Assembly (NCBI GenBank): GCA_902794095.1
Contig: CADBFZ010000003.1
Span: 248,001-312,000 of the forward strand
Reading direction: 5' to 3'
Origin: an uncultured Lachnospiraceae bacterium
GTDB taxonomy: Bacteria > Bacillota > Clostridia > Lachnospirales > Lachnospiraceae
DNA length: 64,000 nucleotides
The translations under genes were made by a program, and so were the position numbers. Below the pieces are notes generated by a model. That model was not told the origin of the DNA, ran no database searches, and saw only the letters and a program-made list of their open reading frames with translations. Positions 10,251-17,837 of this stretch are shown piece after piece. The stretch's first letter is position 1. The number at the start of each line of letters is the position of its first letter.

Positions 10251-10280
10251 AAAAGTGCAACACTATGTTGCACTTTTTTT
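10251..10280 (+). terminator. Terminator of the dnaK operon
   Basis: Perfect stem AAAAGTGCAAC (10251-10261) with GTTGCACTTTT (10267-10277), 5-nt loop, and a T-run. Confidence 0.93.
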
Positions 10281-10293
10281 GTCATTTAGAGAC

Positions 10294-10322
10294 TTGTAAG
10301 ATTAATGTAAATACGATATATT
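10294..10322 (+). promoter_or_regulatory. Promoter of the LacI regulator gene
   Basis: TTGTAA (10294-10299), 17-bp spacer, TATATT (10317-10322); predicted start about 10329. Confidence 0.6.
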
Positions 10323-10328
10323 AATTTT

Positions 10329-10344
10329 ACTTAATGGATTAAGT
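10329..10344. promoter_or_regulatory. Palindromic operator at the LacI-gene start site
   Basis: ACTTAATGGATTAAGT: perfect 7-bp arms around a 2-nt centre, lying right at the predicted transcription start, as expected for autorepression by a LacI-type protein. The right half GATTAAG recurs in the tandem repeat before the ABC transporter at 37156-37181. Confidence 0.5.
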
Positions 10345-10377
10345 TGTTGTGTGTGAGGGGCATAGGAGACTTAATAT

Positions 10378-11397
10378 ATGGTTTCAATGAAGGATATTGC
10401 CAGAGAATGTGGCGTATCGGTAGCGGCGGTAAGTAAAGCGCTCAGTGGACAACCTGATATCAGCGAGGTAACCCGCGAGAAGATCAAGAAGGCTGCAAGC
10501 ACTATGGGTTATCAGCCCAATTCCGCAGCAAAGGTGTTACGTACCCACAGATCCAACAACATCGGCGTATTATTCGTCGACGAGGCTCACAACGGTCTGA
10601 CCAACGAATTCTTCGCTCTTCTTCTGGACAGATTCAAGCATGTCGCAGATTCCAAGGGCTATGACATAACCTTTATAAACAGAGGAATATCCTCGGGAAG
10701 CATGGGAAACATGAATTATCTCGCCCATGCAAGATACAGAGCTTTTGACGGAGTCCTTATAGCATGTATGGATTTCCACAATCCCGAAGTTATTGAGCTT
10801 GCACAGAGCAATATTCCTCTCGTTACCATCGACTATTCATTCGAAGATCGCATGTCGGTAGAATCCGACAATGTATCCGGTATAAGAGATCTTGTTCTGT
10901 ATTGTGCCAAGATGGGACACAGAAAGATCGCATATATCCACGACGATAATGACAGTGCCGTTACCAGGGACCGTGTCGGATCATTCAAAGACACTATGGA
11001 AAGCCTGGGCCTGAGCGTTCCCGACAGCTACCTTCCCGTTGCGGAATATCGTAAGACGGAGGGCTCGAGGAAAGCTACCGAAAAGCTTCTGGCACTGAAA
11101 GACAGACCTACCTGTATTCTTTATCCCGATGATTTCTCAGCACTTGGAGGAATTGCCGCCATTAAGGAAGCAGGACTTGAGATTCCCAAGGATATCTCCA
11201 TAGTGGGATACGACGGAATCAGAGTAGGAAGACATCTTACTCCATCACTTACGACTTTAAGACAGCCTACCGAGCTCATTGGTGAAACCGCTGCTCAGAA
11301 GCTGATATCACTTATTGAAAATCCTGCGGAGACAAGGATCGAAAAGGTTGTTGTCAAAGGAAGGATTTACGAGGGCGGTTCGGTAGCAAGGATTTAA
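10378..11397 (+). CDS. LacI-family transcriptional regulator
   Basis: 339 residues. The N-terminal HTH and hinge helix are canonical (MKDIARECGVSVAAVSKALS, then GYQPNSAAKVLRTHRS). The rest is a periplasmic-binding-protein-like sugar sensor that starts NNIGVLFVDEA and contains the typical IKEAGLEIPKDISIVGYDG and LTTLRQPTELIGETA blocks. LacI proteins release DNA, or in some cases bind it, on sensing a sugar. It lies before the GT2 and cellobiose phosphorylase genes, so a cellobiose- or glucan-linked effector is likely but not shown. Translation starts at 10378, about 10 nt after AGGAG; a second in-frame ATG is at 10387. Confidence 0.92.
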   Translation: MVSMKDIARECGVSVAAVSKALSGQPDISEVTREKIKKAASTMGYQPNSAAKVLRTHRSNNIGVLFVDEAHNGLTNEFFALLLDRFKHVADSKGYDITFINRGISSGSMGNMNYLAHARYRAFDGVLIACMDFHNPEVIELAQSNIPLVTIDYSFEDRMSVESDNVSGIRDLVLYCAKMGHRKIAYIHDDNDSAVTRDRVGSFKDTMESLGLSVPDSYLPVAEYRKTEGSRKATEKLLALKDRPTCILYPDDFSALGGIAAIKEAGLEIPKDISIVGYDGIRVGRHLTPSLTTLRQPTELIGETAAQKLISLIENPAETRIEKVVVKGRIYEGGSVARI

Positions 11398-11411
11398 CGG
11401 AGACAGCGCAT

Positions 11412-12437
11412 ATGAAGCTCAGCATAATAGTGCCGGTCTATAATATGGCTGCGGACAGAAAACTGAATAATTGCCTTCAGTCTTTGCTGGCTCAGAACAT
11501 GACCGACTATGAGATCATAGCTGTCGATGATGCATCAACGGATGATTCCGCGGAGATTTTAAGGCAGTACGCCAGAAAGTATTCTTCGAAACTCAAAGCA
11601 ATCTACCTTCCGGAAAATGTTCATCAGGGTGGTGCAAGAAACAGAGGGATCGAAGAAGCAACGGGGGACTGGATCGGTTTTGTGGATTCGGACGACTGGG
11701 TCTCACCCGATATGTACCCGAGACTTCTGGAAAAGGCCGAGAAAACCGGCGCGGACATCGTAGGTTGCCAGTATTGCCTGGCCTATGAATATTCGATGGA
11801 ACCCGGTGAAGCCGTTATGGTACATGATCCCGAACTCATCGGACTTATCGATGAGAATAAGAGGAAGAAACTCATTGGCGGTTTCGGCTCCATGGTAACG
11901 TATATCTATAAGAGAGATGTTGTTGTTAAAAACGGGCTTTCTTTTCCGGAGAAGACATTCTATGAGGACAACGGCGCAAGCCCCTTATGGATGATGAGAT
12001 TCAACCATATCGAGATCATTGATGAACCTCTGTATTTCTACTATCAGGATCCCGGATCCACGGTTCACACGGTCAGTATGGAAAAGCTTCATCAGAGAAT
12101 GGATGTTATGACTTCCATGCTCTCCCAGTTTGAAGAAAACGGATGGAGCGATGAGTACCACGATGAACTTGAGAGTTATTTTACGAGACTATATTACGTG
12201 AACACTCTCTTTTCATATATGCAGTCGGATCTTAAAACGGATATGGATTTTCTGAAGGAACTCAGAAACGGGATGCTTAAATACTTCCCTGATTTCAGGA
12301 AAAACAAAACGTATGAATCCGATTACGATGAGGAACAAAGACGCCTTATCGATATGCATATGAAGAGCCCCGCTCTTTTCGTTACATACTACAGAGCTCT
12401 TCACAAGTACCGCGACATCAGGTACGGACGTAAATAA
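11412..12437 (+). CDS. Family 2 glycosyltransferase
   Basis: 341 residues. The GT-A fold is clear: SIIVPVYNMAADRKLNNCLQ at the start, the UDP-sugar-binding AVDDASTDDS (about residues 37-46), GGARNRGIEEATGDWIGFVD, and the DXD-like metal motif VDSDDWVSPDMY (about residues 91-102). No membrane segment, so it should be cytosolic and use a nucleotide sugar. The acceptor is unknown. It starts 14 nt after the LacI gene and ends 50 nt before cellobiose phosphorylase, so the three may share a transcript. I cannot say what links this transferase to cellobiose use. Confidence 0.88.
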   Translation: MKLSIIVPVYNMAADRKLNNCLQSLLAQNMTDYEIIAVDDASTDDSAEILRQYARKYSSKLKAIYLPENVHQGGARNRGIEEATGDWIGFVDSDDWVSPDMYPRLLEKAEKTGADIVGCQYCLAYEYSMEPGEAVMVHDPELIGLIDENKRKKLIGGFGSMVTYIYKRDVVVKNGLSFPEKTFYEDNGASPLWMMRFNHIEIIDEPLYFYYQDPGSTVHTVSMEKLHQRMDVMTSMLSQFEENGWSDEYHDELESYFTRLYYVNTLFSYMQSDLKTDMDFLKELRNGMLKYFPDFRKNKTYESDYDEEQRRLIDMHMKSPALFVTYYRALHKYRDIRYGRK

Positions 12438-12487
12438 AGGTGTATGACACCTAAAACCAATCAACAATTTTTTAAGGAGAAGTCAAC

Positions 12488-14926
12488 ATGAAATTCGGAC
12501 ATTTTGATGACGAACACAGAGAGTATGTCATTGAGACCCCCAAGACTCCTCTGCCCTGGATCAACTATCTTGGGAGCAAGGAATTCTTTACCCTGATCTC
12601 TAACACCTGCGGAGGCTACACCTTCTATAAGGACGCTAAGCTCCTCAGACTTACGAGATATCGTTACAATGATGTTCCCATGGACATCAACGGTAAGTAT
12701 TTCTATATCAAGGACGGTGACACCGTTTGGAATCCCGGATGGAAGCCCACCCAGACAGATCTCGATGAGTACGAGTGCCGTCACGGAATCGGATACAGCA
12801 AGTTCAAGGGCGTTAAGAATGGCGTAAGAGCTGACGTTCTTACCTTCGTTCCCGTTAACGACAATTGCGAAGTTTCCAAGCTTGTTGTTACCAATGACTC
12901 CTCCGTTGAAAAGAATATAAGCATCTTCTCATATGTTGAGTGGTGCCTTTGGAATGCGGACGATGACAGCAGAAACTTCCAGAGAAATTTCTCTACCGGC
13001 GAAGTTGAAGTAAAGGGATCCGCAATCTATCACAAGACCGAGTACAGAGAGCGTAGAAATCACTATGCCGTATATTCCGTAAATGCTCCCATCGCTGCAT
13101 TTGATACCGCAAGAGATTCATTCCTCGGACTTTATCACTATGCAGGAAATCCCGAAGCTGTTCTTAACGGAAAGCTTACCAATTCAATGGCTTCCGGATG
13201 GAGCCCCATTGCAGCTCACCAGCTTGATGTAACCCTTAAGCCCGGAGAGAGCAAGTCCTATGTATTTGTTCTCGGATACATCGAGAATCCCGTAGAGGAT
13301 AAGTGGGAAGCACACAACGTAATCAACAAGAAGCCCGCTGAAGCGCTTCTCGCAAAATATGACACCGACGCTAAGGTTGATGCAGCATTTGCAGAGCTTA
13401 ACGATCAGTGGGATAAGCTTCTTAACATCTACACCGTTGATTCTTCCAACGACAAAGTTAATCGTATGGTTAACATCTGGAACCAGTACCAGTGCATGGT
13501 TACCTTCAACATGTCCAGATCCGCATCATACTATGAGTCAGGTATCGGAAGAGGAATGGGATTCAGAGATTCTTGCCAGGATCTTCTCGGATTCGTACAT
13601 CTTATTCCTGACAGAGCACGTGAGAGAATCATCGACATCGCTTCAACCCAGTTCGAAGACGGACGTGCATATCACCAGTATCAGCCCCTTACCAAGAAGG
13701 GTAACTCCGATATCGGATCCGGATTCGGAGACGATCCTCTTTGGCTCATAGCAGGTACCAGCGCATACATCAGAGAGACCGGTGATGCTACCATTCTCGA
13801 TGAGATGGTTCCTTTCGATAACGATGCATCAGTTGCTCAGACCCTTATGGAGCATCTCCGCAGATCCTTCGGTTACGTCGATACCCACAGAGGACCTCAC
13901 AGACTTCCTCTTATCGGAAGAGCCGATTGGAATGACTGCCTGAATCTTAACTGCCACTCAACTCAGCCCGGTGAGTCTTTCCAGACCTTCGGTCCCAGCG
14001 AAGGACCCGTTGCAGAGTCAGTATTTATCGGCGGTATGTTCGTTAAGTACGGTAATGAATATGCAGATCTTTGCGACCTTAAGGGACTTACCGATGAGGC
14101 TGCCAAGGTTCGTGCATCAGTAGCAGAGATGAACGAGATCCTTCTTGATTCCAACGCAGGTTGGGACGGAGAGTGGTTCGTCAGAGCATATGATTCTTAC
14201 GGAAACAAGGTAGGAAGCAAGGAGTGTGAAGAGGGTAAGATCTACATCGAGCCCCAGGGATTCTGCGTACTTGCAGGAGTCGGCAAAGAGTCCGGACAGG
14301 CACAGAAGGCACTCGATTCAGTTAAGCAGCATCTTGATACCAAGTACGGCGTAATGATCCTTCAGCCTGCTTATACCGTTTATCACGAAGAACTTGGTGA
14401 GGTTTCTTCATATCCTCCCGGGTACAAAGAGAATGCAGGTATCTTCTGCCACAACAACCCTTGGGTTTCAATTGCAGAGACCGTTATCGGAAGAGGCGAC
14501 AGAGCATTCGAAGTTTACAAGAAGACTTGCCCCGCTTACACCGAAGAGATTAGTGAGATCCACAGAACCGAGCCCTATATCTACTGCCAGATGGTAGCAG
14601 GTGCAGATGCTAAGTTCCACGGCGAAGGAAAGAACAGCTGGCTCACCGGAACCGCTGCATGGACTTTCGTAAACATCTCCCAGTACATCCTCGGAGTATA
14701 TCCCACTCTCAAGGGCCTTTCCGTTGATCCTTGCGTACCCGCAGATTTCGGCGATTTCAGCGTAAAGAGAATTTACAGAGGCGTCGAGTACGATATCACC
14801 GTTAAGCAGAACGGTGCACAGAAGGGCGTTAAGGAACTTATCGTTGATGGCGTTAAGGTAGACGGAACCGTAATTCCTTACGATGCATCCAAGAAGACCG
14901 TTAAGGTTGAAGTTGTAATGGGATAA
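12488..14926 (+). CDS. Cellobiose phosphorylase (GH94)
   Basis: 812 residues, the family's normal size, similar from end to end to my memory of the Clostridium thermocellum enzyme. The start [20 protein letters not shown] and end VKVEVVMG are typical. The catalytic general acid is D483 in [29 protein letters not shown] and [20 protein letters not shown] are further signatures. The cytosolic enzyme cleaves cellobiose with phosphate to glucose 1-phosphate and glucose, saving ATP relative to hydrolysis. AAGGAG lies before the ATG. Related disaccharide phosphorylases exist, but the match to the cellobiose branch is close. A terminator follows. Confidence 0.95.
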   Translation: MKFGHFDDEHREYVIETPKTPLPWINYLGSKEFFTLISNTCGGYTFYKDAKLLRLTRYRYNDVPMDINGKYFYIKDGDTVWNPGWKPTQTDLDEYECRHGIGYSKFKGVKNGVRADVLTFVPVNDNCEVSKLVVTNDSSVEKNISIFSYVEWCLWNADDDSRNFQRNFSTGEVEVKGSAIYHKTEYRERRNHYAVYSVNAPIAAFDTARDSFLGLYHYAGNPEAVLNGKLTNSMASGWSPIAAHQLDVTLKPGESKSYVFVLGYIENPVEDKWEAHNVINKKPAEALLAKYDTDAKVDAAFAELNDQWDKLLNIYTVDSSNDKVNRMVNIWNQYQCMVTFNMSRSASYYESGIGRGMGFRDSCQDLLGFVHLIPDRARERIIDIASTQFEDGRAYHQYQPLTKKGNSDIGSGFGDDPLWLIAGTSAYIRETGDATILDEMVPFDNDASVAQTLMEHLRRSFGYVDTHRGPHRLPLIGRADWNDCLNLNCHSTQPGESFQTFGPSEGPVAESVFIGGMFVKYGNEYADLCDLKGLTDEAAKVRASVAEMNEILLDSNAGWDGEWFVRAYDSYGNKVGSKECEEGKIYIEPQGFCVLAGVGKESGQAQKALDSVKQHLDTKYGVMILQPAYTVYHEELGEVSSYPPGYKENAGIFCHNNPWVSIAETVIGRGDRAFEVYKKTCPAYTEEISEIHRTEPYIYCQMVAGADAKFHGEGKNSWLTGTAAWTFVNISQYILGVYPTLKGLSVDPCVPADFGDFSVKRIYRGVEYDITVKQNGAQKGVKELIVDGVKVDGTVIPYDASKKTVKVEVVMG

Positions 14927-14951
14927 TTAAATTTGGATTAGTATGATAGTA

Positions 14952-14983
14952 AATCCCGCAGGCAATACGCCTGCGGGATTTTT
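14952..14983 (+). terminator. Terminator after cellobiose phosphorylase
   Basis: Perfect 12-bp stem AATCCCGCAGGC (14952-14963) with GCCTGCGGGATT (14969-14980), 5-nt loop, then T residues. Confidence 0.95.
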
Positions 14984-15085
14984 GTTATAGATTTTTCCGA
15001 TAATGTTATGTTATTATTTGTTCTTGGAAAAAAGTCGGTAGCGGCAGGTATGAGTGCTGCACAGTCAGATTAAAGAGGTATACAT

Positions 15086-15994
15086 ATGACACTTCAGCAG
15101 ATGAGATATGTAATTGAGATTGCGGAGCGCGGATCCATGAATGAGGCGGCTAAGAGTCTTTTCATGTCACAGCCTTCCCTTTCCGCTTCGATCAAAGAGC
15201 TTGAGGATGAGATTGATATCACCGTCTTCAGAAGAAGCAACAAGGGTATCGAACTTACTCCCGAAGGAAGCGAATTTCTCGGATATGTAAGACAGATACT
15301 CGATCAGTATGCTCTCATGGAAGATCACTATCACGGAAGAAACGATCCGGAGAAGAAATTCTATGTATCTGCTCAGCACTATACATTCGCGGTTGAAGCA
15401 TTCTCCAACGCAGTGCTTAAGGCCGGAATCGATGAGTATGATTTCGCTATTTATGAGACCAGAACTCATGAAGTTATCTCCAATGTTAAGAACATGCGAA
15501 GCGAGCTCGGAATCCTCTATCTGAATGATTTCAATGAGAGAATCCTTCAGAATGACCTTGCTGAAAACAACCTCGTATTTACCGAACTTTTCACATGTAA
15601 AACATATGTATATTTAAGTTCTGAGCATCCTCTTGCCAAGAAGAAAAAGATTTCTTTTAAGGAACTGGATGATTACCCTTGTCTGTCATTTGATCAGGGT
15701 GAAAAGAATTCGTTCTACTATGCAGAGGAAGTTCTCAGCACATATCCGTACAAGAAACTCATTCACGTTAACGACAGAGCAACGGCTCTTAACATGATGA
15801 CGCTTCTTAATGCATATACTCTTTGCAGCGGTGTTATCTGCAAGCAGTTAAACGGAACCGGATATGCCGCAATCCCTCTTGAGAGCGATGAGATAATGCA
15901 TATCGGATACATCAAGAGAAACGATGCTAAGCTTAGCGACATCGCTAAGATCTTTATAAAGGAAATGAAGAAATATGGCGGTAAGAAGGGCTGA
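15086..15994 (+). CDS. LysR-family transcriptional regulator
   Basis: 302 residues. The N-terminal winged HTH is canonical: MTLQQMRYVIEIAERGSMNE, AAKSLFMSQPSLSASIKELE and VFRRSNKGIELTPEG. The C-terminal part is the two-lobed effector domain. AAAGAGG precedes the ATG. Its last 20 bases overlap the GNAT gene. The target is unknown. MET-box-like LysR sites occur upstream of metQNI and metY about 32-35 kb away, and some streptococcal methionine regulators are LysR proteins, but nothing in the sequence ties this protein to those sites. Confidence 0.9.
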   Translation: MTLQQMRYVIEIAERGSMNEAAKSLFMSQPSLSASIKELEDEIDITVFRRSNKGIELTPEGSEFLGYVRQILDQYALMEDHYHGRNDPEKKFYVSAQHYTFAVEAFSNAVLKAGIDEYDFAIYETRTHEVISNVKNMRSELGILYLNDFNERILQNDLAENNLVFTELFTCKTYVYLSSEHPLAKKKKISFKELDDYPCLSFDQGEKNSFYYAEEVLSTYPYKKLIHVNDRATALNMMTLLNAYTLCSGVICKQLNGTGYAAIPLESDEIMHIGYIKRNDAKLSDIAKIFIKEMKKYGGKKG

Positions 15995-16445
15995 GGTCAG
16001 GGATATTCCCAGACTTGAAGAAATCCTTTATCAGGTTCATGACGTTCACGCAAGTGTTCGCCCCGATCTGTTTATTAAAGGGAAAAAGAAATACACAGCG
16101 GATGAGTTAAAGACACTTCTTGAAAGTGATGATACCGTGATCTTCGTATGCACCGATGATTCCGACTACATACTCGGATATGCATTTTGCATGGATAAGT
16201 CTTATGCGGGAAATCATTCGACAAATCCCGATAAGATGTTATACATTGATGATCTGTGCGTTGATGAGAAGTCACGCGGAGGTCATGTGGGAACCATCCT
16301 TTGCGAGCATGTCAAAAAGTATGCTTCCGAAAACGGATATCAGAGAATTACTCTTAATGTATGGGAGTTCAATAAAAGCGCGAGAGCATTTTATGATGCG
16401 CTCGGATTCGAACCTCTTAAAACCGTAATGGAAATGAGGCTGTAA
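15975..16445 (+). CDS. GNAT-family N-acetyltransferase
   Basis: 156 residues, one GNAT domain. Motif A, the acetyl-CoA pyrophosphate loop, is DDLCVDEKSRGGHVGTILCE (about residues 92-111). Motif B follows as NVWEFNKSARAFYDALGFE, the usual C-terminal end of the fold. It transfers acetyl from acetyl-CoA to an amine; the acceptor (small molecule, peptide or protein) is unknown. It overlaps the LysR gene by 20 nt and the methyltransferase gene by 1 nt, so the three are translationally coupled. Confidence 0.88.
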   Translation: MAVRRAEVRDIPRLEEILYQVHDVHASVRPDLFIKGKKKYTADELKTLLESDDTVIFVCTDDSDYILGYAFCMDKSYAGNHSTNPDKMLYIDDLCVDEKSRGGHVGTILCEHVKKYASENGYQRITLNVWEFNKSARAFYDALGFEPLKTVMEMRL

Positions 16446-17641
16446 TGGCAGAAGTTACACTTAAAAAGGGCGGCGGCAGATATCTTAAAAGCGGCGGCCA
16501 GTGGATCTACGACAATGAAATAGAGAAAGTAACAGGCAGCTTTGAACCCGGAGATATCGTCGATGTTCATGATTTCGATGGATACAAACTGGGTAAGGGA
16601 TATATCAATCCCAACAGCACCATTCGTATCAGAATGCTGGAAAGATATCATGACGATCTCATCGATGAAGTATTCTGGGAGAAAAGAGTACGAGATGCCT
16701 GGGAGTACAGAAAATCCGTTGTGGATACTTCAAGTTGCCGTATTCTTTTCTCGGAAGCGGATTATGTTCCCGGACTTGTGGTAGATAAATTCGAAGACGT
16801 GCTGGTATGTGAGTGCGAGACTCTCGGAATGGAGAGGCACAAGGAGATCATCTGCAATCTGGTAAAGAAGGTCCTGGAAGAGGATGGGATCAGGATCAGA
16901 GGCATTTACGAAAGAAGCGATGCATCTGTAAGAAAGCTCGAGGGCCTTGAGAAGGTAAAAGGATTTATCGGTGAGCCATTTGATACAAATGTTGTCATCA
17001 CCGAAAACGGCGTTAAGTACAGGGTAAACATTGAGGAAGGTCAGAAGACCGGATTTTTCCTCGATCAAAAATATAACAGAGCGGCGGCCGCAAAACTTTG
17101 CAAGGGTAAGAAGGTTCTGGACTGCTTTACACATACAGGATCTTTTGCGCTCAATGCGGGACTTGCAGGAGCAGAGAGCGTGCTTGGAGTTGATGCATCC
17201 GACCTTGCGGTAAAGCAGGCTACGGAAAATGCGGAGCTTAACGGATTATCTGACAGAGTTAAGTTTATTACCGCAGATGTATTCGATCTTCTTCCCGAAC
17301 TTGTTTCTAAGGGAGAAAGCTATGATGTGGTTATACTGGATCCTCCCGCATTTACCAAGTCGAGATCTGCTGTTAAGAACGCCATCAAGGGGTATCGCGA
17401 GATCAACACCAGGGGCATGAGACTTGTAAAGAACGGCGGATTTTTATGCACCTGTTCCTGCTCACACTTTATGGATCCCGAACTTCTGGAAAAAACGATC
17501 CTTGAGGCAGCAAAGGGAGCAAGGAAGAGGTTAAGACAGGTTGAATACAGACTTCAGTCTCCCGATCATCCTTACCTGATGGGATGCCCCGAGTCACTGT
17601 ATCTGAAGTTCTTTATATATCAGGTGTTTGAAGAATATTGA
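16445..17641 (+). CDS. Class I SAM-dependent rRNA methyltransferase (RlmI/YwbD-like)
   Basis: 398 residues. An N-terminal PUA domain (about 1-75, starting EVTLKKGGGRYLKSGGQWIY) precedes an RlmI-type central domain and a Rossmann methyltransferase. SAM motif I is VLDCFTHTGSFALNAGLAGA (about residues 220-239), with the acidic VLGVDASDLAV end of strand 2. The catalytic loop is VILDPPAFTKSRSAVKNAIK, and CTCSCSHFM follows. Relatives make 5-methylcytosine in 23S rRNA (RlmI, C1962 in E. coli). The exact site here is inferred. The ATG overlaps the GNAT stop codon (TAATG). Confidence 0.9.
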   Translation: MAEVTLKKGGGRYLKSGGQWIYDNEIEKVTGSFEPGDIVDVHDFDGYKLGKGYINPNSTIRIRMLERYHDDLIDEVFWEKRVRDAWEYRKSVVDTSSCRILFSEADYVPGLVVDKFEDVLVCECETLGMERHKEIICNLVKKVLEEDGIRIRGIYERSDASVRKLEGLEKVKGFIGEPFDTNVVITENGVKYRVNIEEGQKTGFFLDQKYNRAAAAKLCKGKKVLDCFTHTGSFALNAGLAGAESVLGVDASDLAVKQATENAELNGLSDRVKFITADVFDLLPELVSKGESYDVVILDPPAFTKSRSAVKNAIKGYREINTRGMRLVKNGGFLCTCSCSHFMDPELLEKTILEAAKGARKRLRQVEYRLQSPDHPYLMGCPESLYLKFFIYQVFEEY

Positions 17642-17700
17642 TGACAAAATCTGTAATTTTTCTAAAATTTCGCTTTTTCGCGAGCAAAATTTATAGACAG

Positions 17701-17709
17701 TGGTATAAT
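17701..17709 (+). promoter_or_regulatory. Extended -10 promoter before the MMPL gene
   Basis: TGGTATAAT: a TG-N-TATAAT extended -10 with no good -35 box. The predicted start is about 17716, giving a leader of about 120 nt that contains the hairpin at 17755-17806. Confidence 0.5.
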
Positions 17710-17754
17710 ACGTTTTCGGATAGAACTCGTTCCTTAAAACCAATACAAATTATT

Positions 17755-17806
17755 AACCGCAGAAGCCTCTGAATCTTGGGGGCGTCTGCGGTTTATGTTG
17801 TTTTTG
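17755..17806 (+). terminator. GC-rich hairpin with weak T-tract in the MMPL leader
   Basis: AACCGCAGA (17755-17763) pairs with TCTGCGGTT (17785-17793). An inner GCCTC/GGGGC stem closes a loop, and TATGTTGTTTTT follows. It could end the methyltransferase transcript, or attenuate transcripts from the extended -10 promoter at 17701. Confidence 0.6.
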
Positions 17807-17837
17807 GGGATTTGGAAACGAAAACGGAGGATTAAGA

